From Klebsiella pneumoniae (GTDB lineage Bacteria; Desulfobacterota; Binatia; UBA12015): a DNA stretch of 64,000 nt. Each line of letters opens with the position of its first letter. Position 1 is the stretch's first letter. The stretch lies in assembly GCA_945872365.1 (NCBI GenBank), contig CAMBZJ010000009.1, positions 60,301-124,300 on the forward strand, in the 5' to 3' direction. Of the stretch, positions 41,260 to 49,241 are shown one piece after another. The notes under the pieces were generated by a model that searched no databases, was not told the DNA's origin, and saw nothing but the letters and a program-made list of their open reading frames with translations. The translations under genes were made by a program, and so were the position numbers.

Positions 41260-42048
41260 ATGAGGATTCTCGTGTCCAACGACGACGGCATCCTGGCGCC
41301 CGGCATCGCCGCCCTCGCCGAGGGCCTCTCCTCGATCGCCGCGATCGACGTCGTGGCGCCGATGTCGGGCCAGAGTGGTGCGGCCCACGCGATCACGTTC
41401 ATGACCCCCCTCATCACCGAGCGCATCTCGATCGGCGCCCGGCCCTTCGGGTGGGGGGTCGACGGGAGCCCGGCCGACTGCGTGAAACTCGGCGTGCGCG
41501 AACTGTGCGAAGCGCGCCCCGACCTGGTCGTCTCCGGGATCAACGCCGGATCGAACCTCGGTGTCGACGTCGTCTACTCGGGCACGGTGGCCGCCGCGGT
41601 CGAGGCCGCGTTCATCGGCATCCCCTCGATTGCGTTCTCGCTCGAAGAGGGTGGGGGATTCGACTTCGCCGGCGCGGCCGTCCATGCGCGCGACATCGTC
41701 GAGCGCGCGATCGCTCTCGGCATCAGCCCCGGAATGGTGCTCAACGTGAACATCCCACGACTCGATCGTGGCGAGCCGCGCGGCGTGCGTGTCGTGCCGC
41801 AGAGCACTGCGCCGTGGACCGACGCCTACGAGCGCCGCACCGACCCGCGCGGACGCGACTACTTCTGGCTCGGTGCGGCGAGCGGCCGAGCCGCCGAGGA
41901 CGATCCCGACACCGACCTGATGGCGCTTCGCGCCGGTTACCTCACGATCACGCCGCTCCAGTACGACTTGACGCAGTACGCTCAGCTCAAGCACCTGCAG
42001 TCCTCCTTCCCGGGTGCTTCGGCGGGGCAGGGTCGGGGACGGGGCTGA
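41260..42048 (+). CDS. surE: 5'/3'-nucleotidase SurE
   Basis: Metal-dependent nucleotidase active on nucleoside monophosphates, linked to stationary-phase survival. 262 residues. N-terminal MRILVSNDDGILAPGI (metal-binding Asp-Asp), VVAPMSGQSGAAHAIT, VDGSPADCVKLG and VVSGINAGSNLGVDVVYSGTVAAA are all diagnostic. ATG 41260 has AGGGAG about 8 bases upstream. It is the first gene of a plus-strand run and lies 64 bases before hisS. Usually found beside pcm or rpoS; neither is here. Confidence 0.95.
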   Translation: MRILVSNDDGILAPGIAALAEGLSSIAAIDVVAPMSGQSGAAHAITFMTPLITERISIGARPFGWGVDGSPADCVKLGVRELCEARPDLVVSGINAGSNLGVDVVYSGTVAAAVEAAFIGIPSIAFSLEEGGGFDFAGAAVHARDIVERAIALGISPGMVLNVNIPRLDRGEPRGVRVVPQSTAPWTDAYERRTDPRGRDYFWLGAASGRAAEDDPDTDLMALRAGYLTITPLQYDLTQYAQLKHLQSSFPGASAGQGRGRG

Positions 42049-42112
42049 CGCCGGGCGCACCGGACGCCGCGTCCAATTGCCGATCCCCGGTCGCATGGTA
42101 TCTCCGCCGTCG

Positions 42113-43399
42113 ATGTCGATTCCGGCGGTGAGAGGCTTTCACGACGCGCTGCCCGAGGCGGCCCGTCTGCTCACCCGGATCGAGCGCATCGCGTCCTCGG
42201 TCCTGGAACGCTACGGCTTCGACGAGATCCGGCTGCCGATCGTCGAGCGCACGGAACTCTTTGCGCGCTCCATCGGGGAGACGACCGACATCGTCGAGAA
42301 AGAGATGTACACCTTCCCCGACCGCGACGGCACGCTGCTGACGCTGCGGCCGGAGGGTACGGCGCCGCTCGCACGCGCCTTCGTCGAGCACCACCTCGAC
42401 CAGCGCGACCAGGTTTCCCGGCTCTACTACGTCGGCCCGATGTTCCGTCACGAGCGACCGCAGAAGGGCCGGCTTCGGCAGTTCCACCAGATCGGTGCGG
42501 AACTCGTCGGGCGCGAGGATCCCCTCGCCGATGCGGAGTTGCTCACCTGTCTGGTGGATGTGCTCGAGGCGATCGGGGTCCCGACTCCACGGCTGCTCGT
42601 CGGTTCGCTCGGCGACGAGGCCTGCCGACCGGCCTATCGCGACGAGCTGCGCGCCTTCGGCGAGAGCCGCTCGGCGCACCTCTGCGAGAATTGCCGACGC
42701 CGGCTCGACAAGAACCCGCTGCGCATCCTCGACTGCAAGGAGCCTGGCTGCCGCGCGTCGACCGCCGACGCCCCGGCGCTCGTCGACCGGCTCTGCGAGC
42801 CCTGCGGTCAGCACTTCTCGACGGTGCGCTCGCTTCTCGAGGCGCAGGGGGTCGCCTGGGAACTCGACCGCCGTCTGGTGCGCGGGCTGGACTACTACGT
42901 CCGCACGACCTTCGAGGTGACGGCCGAGGGGCTGGGCGCACAGGGCGCGATCGGTGCCGGCGGGCGCTACGACGGGCTCCTCGCCCAGATCGGTGGCCCG
43001 CAACTCTCCGGCATCGGCTTCGCCTTCGGCGTCGAGCGGCTGGCGATCGCCTTGCAGGCGGCCGACCCGGCGATCGAGTCGAGGCTCGCCGGCCTCGCTG
43101 CTCCCGACGTCTTCGTCGCACCCATCGGTGCGGCCTCTGAACCCGACGCGCTGCGACTCGCCCGGCGACTGCGCGACGCGGGGTTGCGGGTGGAACTCGG
43201 CGGTGGGCGCAGTGTGAAGAGCCAGATGCGCCGGGCCGATCGCCTCGGTGCAGCGCGCGTGCTGCTGCTCGGCGACGAGGAATTGCAGGCCCGGCGAGCG
43301 ACCCTGCGCGACATGCACGCCAAGCAGGACGAGCGGCTGGCGGTGGACATCGACCTGGAGGGCAAGGCCCTTCTCGACGCCGTGGGAGTGAGACGATGA
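42113..43399 (+). CDS. hisS: Histidyl-tRNA synthetase
   Basis: Class II synthetase charging tRNA-His. 428 residues from ATG 42113 (ATG 42095 is also in frame). Motif 1 around ELFARSIGETTDIVEKEMY, motif 2 TLRPEGTAPLARAF and MFRHERPQKGRLRQFHQIG, HisA motif RGLDYYVRTTFEV and motif 3 GIGFAFGVERLAIAL; a C-terminal anticodon-binding domain from about 330. A Cys-rich insertion (CENC...CKEPGC...CEPC) between about 205 and 240 has zinc-ribbon spacing, also seen in other bacterial HisRS. Its stop overlaps aspS (ATGA). Confidence 0.95.
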   Translation: MSIPAVRGFHDALPEAARLLTRIERIASSVLERYGFDEIRLPIVERTELFARSIGETTDIVEKEMYTFPDRDGTLLTLRPEGTAPLARAFVEHHLDQRDQVSRLYYVGPMFRHERPQKGRLRQFHQIGAELVGREDPLADAELLTCLVDVLEAIGVPTPRLLVGSLGDEACRPAYRDELRAFGESRSAHLCENCRRRLDKNPLRILDCKEPGCRASTADAPALVDRLCEPCGQHFSTVRSLLEAQGVAWELDRRLVRGLDYYVRTTFEVTAEGLGAQGAIGAGGRYDGLLAQIGGPQLSGIGFAFGVERLAIALQAADPAIESRLAGLAAPDVFVAPIGAASEPDALRLARRLRDAGLRVELGGGRSVKSQMRRADRLGAARVLLLGDEELQARRATLRDMHAKQDERLAVDIDLEGKALLDAVGVRR

Positions 43400-45198
43400 C
43401 GACCGAGGAGACCACCACCATCGCGACCGAGCCGCTGGGGGACTGGCGCCGGGATCTCACCTGCGGCGTGCCGCGCAGCGCGGACGTCGGCCGCACGGTT
43501 ACGGCCATGGGCTGGGTCGGTACCCGGCGCGACCATGGCGGCATCGTCTTCATCGACCTGCGCGACCGCACCGGAGTGCTGCAACTCGTCTTCGACCCCG
43601 ACGACAGCCCCGAGGCCCATCGCCGCGCGCACGGGTTGCGCACGGAGTACGTGATCGCGGTGCGGGGAACGATCGCCGCCCGACCCGCCGAAACCGTGAA
43701 TCCGGACCTGCCGACCGGGCAGGTCGAATTGCGCGTCGCCGAACTCCGGGTTCTGGGCTCTTCACGGGTGCTGCCGTTCTCTCTCGACGACGAGGATCAC
43801 ACGAACGAGAGCGTGCGCCTGAAGCACCGCTACCTCGACCTGCGCCGTCCGCGCCTGACCCACAACCTGGTCGCCCGGCACAAGGCGACCGCGGCGGTGC
43901 GGCGCTGCCTCGACGCGCAGGGTTTCGTCGACGTCGAAACGCCCATTCTGACGCGCTCCACGCCCGAGGGGGCGCGGGACTACCTGGTGCCGAGCCGGGT
44001 CAACCCGGGCTCAGTCTACGCCCTTCCGCAGTCGCCGCAGATCTTCAAGCAGATTCTGATGGTCGCCGGACTCGATCGCTACTACCAGATCGTGCGCTGT
44101 TTCCGGGACGAGGATCTGCGCGCCGATCGCCAGCCGGAGTTCACGCAGATCGACATCGAGATGTCTTTCGTCGGACAGGAGGATGTGCTGCGGCTCACCG
44201 AGGGACTGCTCGTCGCCGGAGCCGAGGCAATCGGCGCACCGGTGCCGAGCACGCCCTTTCCGCGGATGACCTACCATGAGGCGACGACCCGCTTCGGCAC
44301 CGACCGCCCCGACACGCGTTTCGGCCTCGAACTCGTCGAGCTCTCCGATCTGATGCGCGAGAGCAAGGCCCGGATCCTCGCCGAGGTGGTCGCGCGTGGT
44401 GGAATCGTGTCGGGCATCGTCGCCGACGACGGCGCGCGGCTCTCGCGCCGCGAACTCGACGAACTCGTGGCCTGGGTGCAGACGCTCGGCGCGGGCGGCC
44501 TCGCCTGGATCCGCGCGAACGAGGACGGCTGGCAGTCGCCGCTCGCAAAGTTCTTCGACGAGGGTGAACGTGCACGGATCGCCGAACGCACGGGCCTTCG
44601 CACGGGGGGCGTGCTCTTCCTGGTCGCCGGCCCGCGCAAGCATGCGCAGTCGGTGCTCGGCCAGTTGCGCCTGCGCCTCGCGAATATCCTCGGCAAGATC
44701 CCCGAGAACCAGTGGAACTACCTCTGGGTGACCGACTTCCCGCTGTTCGAGGAGAATGTCGAGGCGAAGCGCCTCGTCTCGGTCCACCATCCCTTCACCG
44801 CACCTTCCGACGAGGATCTCGACAAGCTCGAGAGCGACCCCGAGTCGGTGCGGGCGCTCGCCTACGACGTCGTCCTGAACGGAACCGAACTCGGCGGCGG
44901 GTCGATCCGCATCCATCGCCCGGAGGTCCAGGCGCGCGTATTTCGTGCGCTCGGCATCGACGCGGATCAGCAGCGCGAGCAGTTCGGCTTCCTCCTCGAC
45001 GCGCTCTCCTACGGCGCGCCGCCGCACGGCGGCCTCGCTCTCGGACTCGATCGCCTGTGCATGCTCTGGCTCGGCGAGACCTCGATCCGCGACGTGATCG
45101 CCTTCCCCAAGACCCAGCGGGCGGCCGACCCGATGAGCGACGCGCCGTCGCCGCCGGCCCCCGGCCAGTTGCGCGAACTGGGTCTGCGGCCGATCTGA
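43396..45198 (+). CDS. aspS: Aspartyl-tRNA synthetase (possibly Asp/Asn non-discriminating)
   Basis: 600 residues, bacterial-type AspRS with OB anticodon domain (about 20-125), catalytic core and a GAD insertion (about 310-420). Motif 2 is YYQIVRCFRDEDLRADRQPEFTQ and motif 3 HGGLALGLDRLCMLW; the flipping-loop region and SPQIFKQ are present. In the anticodon domain the stretch RRDHGGIVFIDLRDR has His-Gly where E. coli AspRS has Leu-Gly. That His is, as I recall, a mark of non-discriminating AspRS that also charges tRNA-Asn for the GatCAB route. Inference only. Overlaps hisS by four bases. Confidence 0.94.
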   Translation: MTTEETTTIATEPLGDWRRDLTCGVPRSADVGRTVTAMGWVGTRRDHGGIVFIDLRDRTGVLQLVFDPDDSPEAHRRAHGLRTEYVIAVRGTIAARPAETVNPDLPTGQVELRVAELRVLGSSRVLPFSLDDEDHTNESVRLKHRYLDLRRPRLTHNLVARHKATAAVRRCLDAQGFVDVETPILTRSTPEGARDYLVPSRVNPGSVYALPQSPQIFKQILMVAGLDRYYQIVRCFRDEDLRADRQPEFTQIDIEMSFVGQEDVLRLTEGLLVAGAEAIGAPVPSTPFPRMTYHEATTRFGTDRPDTRFGLELVELSDLMRESKARILAEVVARGGIVSGIVADDGARLSRRELDELVAWVQTLGAGGLAWIRANEDGWQSPLAKFFDEGERARIAERTGLRTGGVLFLVAGPRKHAQSVLGQLRLRLANILGKIPENQWNYLWVTDFPLFEENVEAKRLVSVHHPFTAPSDEDLDKLESDPESVRALAYDVVLNGTELGGGSIRIHRPEVQARVFRALGIDADQQREQFGFLLDALSYGAPPHGGLALGLDRLCMLWLGETSIRDVIAFPKTQRAADPMSDAPSPPAPGQLRELGLRPI

Positions 45199-45276
45199 AG
45201 CGGTGAGGGGATCGCGGCGCGCAGCGCTCCCGCCCGGGCCCGGCCCGCTCCGAGTCCCGGGGTGCGGGGGGCGGAC

Positions 45277-45357
45277 CACCAGCGCCGCGGCACCCGCCGG
45301 CGTGATCGCGACGCGCTTCTCCTCGGGCTTGATCTCGCGCGGTACCCCGATGCGCAC
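45277..45357 (-). pseudogene. Remnant of an alanine dehydrogenase N-terminus
   Basis: On the minus strand, from GTG 45357, 27 codons read as the N-terminus of alanine dehydrogenase / NAD(P) transhydrogenase: it opens [20 protein letters not shown] and continues AGAAALV. The similarity stops abruptly at 45277, where about 45 more Pro/Arg/Gly-rich codons follow before the frame enters aspS in antisense. No ribosome site precedes it and no other piece of the gene is present. It looks like the stump of a deleted ald gene. The rest of the 242-base gap holds only the folD promoter candidate. Confidence 0.75.
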
Positions 45358-45403
45358 GGCCCGACGCAGCCCGGTCGACCGCCGCGGGTTGCCCCACCGC
45401 GGC

Positions 45404-45432
45404 TGGACACGGCGGGAGACCGACTGTACGAC
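45404..45432 (+). promoter_or_regulatory. Promoter candidate for folD and the gcv genes
   Basis: TGGACA (5/6) is followed after 17 bases by TACGAC, which lies only 8 bases before the ATG of folD. Transcription would begin at or next to the start codon, giving a leaderless message. Confidence 0.42.
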
Positions 45433-45440
45433 GTCGGGCC

Positions 45441-46307
45441 ATGGCGCAGGGGCAGGGTGGTCGGGCGACGGTCATCGACGGCAAGGCGGTCGCGGCCCGG
45501 GTCCGTGAGGAAGTCCGCCTCCGCGTCGAGAAGTTGAAGGCGCGCGGCGTCGCACCGGGACTCGCGACCGTGCTCGTGGGCGCCGACCCGGCCTCGGCGA
45601 TCTACGTCGGCAGCAAGGAAAAGACCTGTCACGCGATCGGCATGGCGTCCTTCGGCCACCGCCTGCCCGCGACGACGACGCAGGCGGAACTTCTCGCCGT
45701 GGTCGACGAACTCAACCACCGCGACGACGTGCACGGCATCCTCGTCCAGTTGCCGCTTCCCGAAGGCCTCGAGGCGAACGCGGTCATCGAACGGCTCGAC
45801 CCGGCCAAGGACGTCGACGGGCTGCACCCGACGAGCCAGGGCCGCCTCATGGCCGGTTCGCCCGGGCTGCGCCCGTGCACGCCGAGCGGGGTGTTGCGCC
45901 TGATCGACGAGAGCGGGGTCGACCCCAAGGGGATGCGGGCGGTGATCGTCGGCCGCAGCCTGCTCGTGGGCAAGCCGGTCGCCCTGATGCTGCTCGAACG
46001 CCATGCCACCGTCACGATCTGCCACACGCGCACACGCGACCTAGCCGAGGAGGTCGGCCGTGCCGACATCGTCGTCGCCGCGGCGGGCAAGCCGGGGGCC
46101 GTGCGCGGGGCGTGGATCAAGCCGGGTGCGGTCGTGATCGACGTCGGCACGAACCGCACCGAGAACGGACTCGTCGGCGACGTCGAGTTCGAGGCGGCTT
46201 GCGCGCGCGCAGGATGGATCACGCCGGTGCCCGGCGGGGTCGGGCCGATGACCATTGCGATGCTCATGTCCAACACCGCCGATGCCGCGGCGCGGCGAGT
46301 CGGCTGA
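45441..46307 (+). CDS. folD: Methylene-THF dehydrogenase / methenyl-THF cyclohydrolase
   Basis: Interconverts 5,10-methylene-, methenyl- and 10-formyl-THF. 288 residues. Catalytic Lys motif [13 protein letters not shown], Gln-Leu region [34 protein letters not shown], the NADP site [17 protein letters not shown] and C-terminal [14 protein letters not shown]. Its stop overlaps the start of gcvT (TGATG), directly coupling it to the enzyme that makes its substrate. No ribosome site precedes the ATG; a promoter-like pair ends 8 bases upstream. Confidence 0.96.
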   Translation: MAQGQGGRATVIDGKAVAARVREEVRLRVEKLKARGVAPGLATVLVGADPASAIYVGSKEKTCHAIGMASFGHRLPATTTQAELLAVVDELNHRDDVHGILVQLPLPEGLEANAVIERLDPAKDVDGLHPTSQGRLMAGSPGLRPCTPSGVLRLIDESGVDPKGMRAVIVGRSLLVGKPVALMLLERHATVTICHTRTRDLAEEVGRADIVVAAAGKPGAVRGAWIKPGAVVIDVGTNRTENGLVGDVEFEAACARAGWITPVPGGVGPMTIAMLMSNTADAAARRVG

Positions 46308-47404
46308 TGCGGCGCACCGCTCTCTTCGATCTGCATCGCGCGGCGGGCGCGCGCTTCGTCGAATTCGGCGGCTGGGAGATGCCGGTCCAGTACCGGGGTG
46401 TTCTCGCGGAGCACGCCGCGGTCCGTGAGCGCGCCGGCCTGTTCGACGTGTCGCACATGGGCGAGATCGAGGTGTCGGGCCCGGGTGCACTCGCGCTCTG
46501 CCAGGAAGTGGCGACGAACGACGCCTCGCGCCTCGACGTCGGCCGCGCACTCTACTCGCCCTGGTGCGACGAGAGCGGCGGCACGATCGACGACACCATC
46601 CTCTACCGCCTCGGCCCGGAGCGCTGGATGTTCTGCGTGAATGCCTCGAACGCGGAGACCTGCTCCGACTGGATCTCCGGTCGGGCGCGCGGGCGCGCGG
46701 GGGTGGAGGTGCGCGACCTGTCGGCGGCGACTGGACTGCTCGCGCTCCAGGGGCCCGCAGCGTCGCAGATCATCGGCCGACTCGGTGGCGCGGAACTCGC
46801 GGAGTTGCCGCGCTTCTCCGTCGTGCCGGCCAAGGTCGCCGGGATCGACTGCATCGCGGCGCGCACCGGATACACCGGCGAGGACGGCTTCGAGCTCTTC
46901 GTGCCGGTCGAGCACTCGTCCGGACTCTGGCGCGCCCTTCTCGACGCCGGCGGGCCACTCGGCTTGGAGCCGATCGGTCTCGGTGCGAGGGACACTCTGC
47001 GTCTCGAGGCGGCGCTCCCGCTCTACGGACACGAACTCGGGCGCGACATCTCGCCGCTCGAAGCCGGGCTCGCTTGGGCGGTCAAGCTCGACAAGGGGCC
47101 GTTTTGCGGGCGCGACGCGCTCGCCCGGGAGCAGGCGGCCGGGTCGTCACGCCGTCTCGTCGGCTTGCGCCTGCTCGACGCGGGGATCGCCCGGGCGGAG
47201 CACCCGGTGTTTGCCGGGGATCAACCGGTGGGCGTGGTGACGAGCGGGACGAAATCGCCCACACTCGGCTCCTCGATCGCCCTTGCGCTTGTTCAGCGGG
47301 AAGCGGTAGACGCTGCGCTGTCGGTCGAAGTTCGCGGGCGCCGGCTCAAGGCCGAGAAGGTGGCGCTCCCCTTCTATCGCCGACCCCGGGCCGCCCATCG
47401 CTGA
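46307..47404 (+). CDS. gcvT: Glycine cleavage system T protein (aminomethyltransferase)
   Basis: Transfers the methylene group from aminomethyl-lipoyl-H protein to THF, releasing ammonia. 365 residues. GGWEMPVQYRGVLAEHAAVR, LFDVSHMGEIEV, GTIDDTILYRL, GYTGEDGFELFVP, GARDTLRLEAALPLYGHEL and TSGTKSPTLGSSIAL match GcvT throughout, including folate-binding residues. Starts on the folD stop. Gene order folD-gcvT-gcvH-gcvPA-gcvPB. Confidence 0.97.
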   Translation: MRRTALFDLHRAAGARFVEFGGWEMPVQYRGVLAEHAAVRERAGLFDVSHMGEIEVSGPGALALCQEVATNDASRLDVGRALYSPWCDESGGTIDDTILYRLGPERWMFCVNASNAETCSDWISGRARGRAGVEVRDLSAATGLLALQGPAASQIIGRLGGAELAELPRFSVVPAKVAGIDCIAARTGYTGEDGFELFVPVEHSSGLWRALLDAGGPLGLEPIGLGARDTLRLEAALPLYGHELGRDISPLEAGLAWAVKLDKGPFCGRDALAREQAAGSSRRLVGLRLLDAGIARAEHPVFAGDQPVGVVTSGTKSPTLGSSIALALVQREAVDAALSVEVRGRRLKAEKVALPFYRRPRAAHR

Positions 47405-47423
47405 GAACGAGGACGATACTGTC

Positions 47424-47816
47424 ATGGAATTTCCCGAAGAGCTGAAATATACGCGCGATCACGAGTGGGTTTCGATCGAGGGCGACGTCGCCACGGTCGG
47501 CATCACCGACCATGCCCAGCATGAACTCGGCGACGTCGTGTTCGTGGAACTGCCGGCGGTCGGCGACAAGGTCGAGAAGGCCGAGGCCTTCGGCGTCGTG
47601 GAATCGACCAAGGCGGTCTCCGACGTCTTCGCCCCGATCGGGGGCGAGGTCGCCGAGGTGAACGACGGTCTGCCCGACAGTCCGGAGTTGCTGAACGAGG
47701 ATCCCTACGGCGACGGCTGGATGGTGAAGATCAAGCTCGCCGGTGCGCTCGACGGCGCCGACCTGATGACGGCGAGCGAGTACCGTGCCTACCTCGAGGA
47801 GTCCGCCGGGAGTTGA
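47424..47816 (+). CDS. gcvH: Glycine cleavage system H protein
   Basis: Lipoyl carrier that shuttles the aminomethyl group between P, T and L proteins. 130 residues. The lipoylated Lys lies in GVVESTKAVSDVFAPIGGE (about K61), with EWVSIEGDVATVGITDHAQ upstream and NEDPYGDGWMVKIK downstream; length is typical. It follows gcvT by 19 bases. lpd and the lipoyl synthesis genes are not in the window. Confidence 0.97.
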   Translation: MEFPEELKYTRDHEWVSIEGDVATVGITDHAQHELGDVVFVELPAVGDKVEKAEAFGVVESTKAVSDVFAPIGGEVAEVNDGLPDSPELLNEDPYGDGWMVKIKLAGALDGADLMTASEYRAYLEESAGS

Positions 47817-47822
47817 GGCCGC

Positions 47823-47866
47823 AGCCCGCCACGCGGGCTTGACGGCCCGTCGGAGGTTGCTAGCGT
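47823..47866 (+). promoter_or_regulatory. Hairpin and promoter candidate between gcvH and gcvPA
   Basis: A perfect 7-bp stem (AGCCCGC 47823-47829 / GCGGGCT 47833-47839) is followed at once by TTGACG (47839-47844), 16 bases, and TAGCGT (47861-47866), 22 bases before the gcvPA start. The -35 matches 5/6, the -10 3/6. It may allow separate expression of gcvPA-gcvPB. Confidence 0.38.
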
Positions 47867-47888
47867 CGGACGCAATCGAGTCGGGCGA

Positions 47889-49241
47889 ATGGACTTCACT
47901 CCGCATACCGAGGCCGACCTCGCCGAGATGCTTGCCGCGATGGGCCTCTCGCGCACCGCGGATCTCTTCGAGCACATCCCGGCCGATCTCCGACTGAATC
48001 GGCCGCTCGACATCGCTCCCGGGCTCTGCGAACCGGACCTGCGCGCGCGTGTCGCTGCGATCGCGAGCCGCAACCGGGCCGAGACCCTGTCGTTCGTCGG
48101 GGCCGGCGCTTACCAGCACTTCGTGCCAGCTGCGGTCGATGCGCTGGCCTCCCGCTCCGAATTCGCGACCGCCTACACGCCCTACCAGCCGGAGGTGAGC
48201 CAGGGGACGCTTCAGGCGATCTTCGAGTTTCAGACGGTGAGCGCGATCCTGCTCGGCACCGAGATCGCGAACGCGAGCATGTACGACGGCGCGTCGGCGG
48301 CCGCCGAGGCGGTACTCATGGCGCTTCGCCTCGGCGCGCGCGAAGAGCGCAGGACCGTTTACCTGGCGCGATCGCTCCACCCGGCGGTGCGGCAGACGAT
48401 CGCGACCTACGCGAGCGATCTCGAAGGCGTGGTCCTGCGCGAAATCCCCTTCGGCGCCGACGGCCGCCTCGACCTCGTGAGCCTGGAGGAGGAGGGCGTA
48501 CCGGCCTGCATCGTTGCGGGCCACCCGAACTTCTTCGGGGTGGTCGAGGATCTCCGCGTGGCGTCTTCTTGGGCGCGCGCGCGCGGTGCGCTTCTCGTCT
48601 CGGTGACGCTTGAACCCCTCGCACTCGGGTGGCTCACGCCGCCCGCTGCACTCGGTGCCGACATCGCGGTCGCCGAGGGGCAGGGACTGGGACTGCCGGT
48701 CGCCTGGGGGGGGCCGGGGGTCGGACTCTTTGGCACGAGCGAGAAGTTCCTGCGCGCGATGCCGGGCCGCCTGGTCGGCGAGACGGTGGACATGGAGGGG
48801 CGACGGGCGTTCTGCCTCACGCTTTCGACGCGCGAGCAGCACATCCGTCGCGAGAAGGCGACCTCGAACATCTGCACGAACCACAGCCTCTGCGCGCTGG
48901 CCTTCACCATCTGCGTCTCGCTCCTCGGTCCGCGCGGCCTGCAGGATCTCGCCCGCATCAACGCCCGCAAGCTTCGCTACGCGGTCGGCAAGATGCGCGA
49001 GTCGGGCCTCTCGGAGGTGTTTTCCGGTCCAACCTTCAACGAAGCCGTGCTGCGCGGTCCGGGTGCGGCCGAGCGGTGGGAGAAACTGCTGCGTCGCGGG
49101 ATCGTCGCCGGACTGCCTCTCGGGCGCTGGTACCCCGAACTCGGAGACGCGATCCTGCTCTGTGCGACCGATGCGCACCGTCGCACCGACGTGGACCGGC
49201 TCGCCTCCGAGTGGAGTGCGGCGAACGCGGGGCGCGCATGA
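47889..49241 (+). CDS. gcvPA: Glycine dehydrogenase (decarboxylating) subunit 1
   Basis: N-terminal half of split glycine decarboxylase (P protein). 450 residues. MDFTPHTEADLAEMLAAMGL, SFVGAGAYQHFVPAAVDAL, YTPYQPEVSQGTLQAIFEFQT and NASMYDGASAAAEAV are typical; this subunit has no PLP lysine. With gcvPB it forms an alpha2-beta2 enzyme that decarboxylates glycine and loads the H protein. The two-gene form occurs in many deltaproteobacteria, Firmicutes and thermophiles. Its stop overlaps gcvPB (ATGA). Confidence 0.96.
   Translation: MDFTPHTEADLAEMLAAMGLSRTADLFEHIPADLRLNRPLDIAPGLCEPDLRARVAAIASRNRAETLSFVGAGAYQHFVPAAVDALASRSEFATAYTPYQPEVSQGTLQAIFEFQTVSAILLGTEIANASMYDGASAAAEAVLMALRLGAREERRTVYLARSLHPAVRQTIATYASDLEGVVLREIPFGADGRLDLVSLEEEGVPACIVAGHPNFFGVVEDLRVASSWARARGALLVSVTLEPLALGWLTPPAALGADIAVAEGQGLGLPVAWGGPGVGLFGTSEKFLRAMPGRLVGETVDMEGRRAFCLTLSTREQHIRREKATSNICTNHSLCALAFTICVSLLGPRGLQDLARINARKLRYAVGKMRESGLSEVFSGPTFNEAVLRGPGAAERWEKLLRRGIVAGLPLGRWYPELGDAILLCATDAHRRTDVDRLASEWSAANAGRA

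Noticed and set aside
44011..45276. Continuation of the alanine dehydrogenase-like frame into aspS antisense
   Set aside because: Similarity ends at 45277; the remainder is antisense to aspS and has no Ald motif, so only the 27-codon stump is called.
45199..45440. Glycine riboswitch ahead of the gcv genes
   Set aside because: The gap before folD contains an ald stump and a promoter candidate but no paired glycine-aptamer elements, and gcvT itself has no leader.
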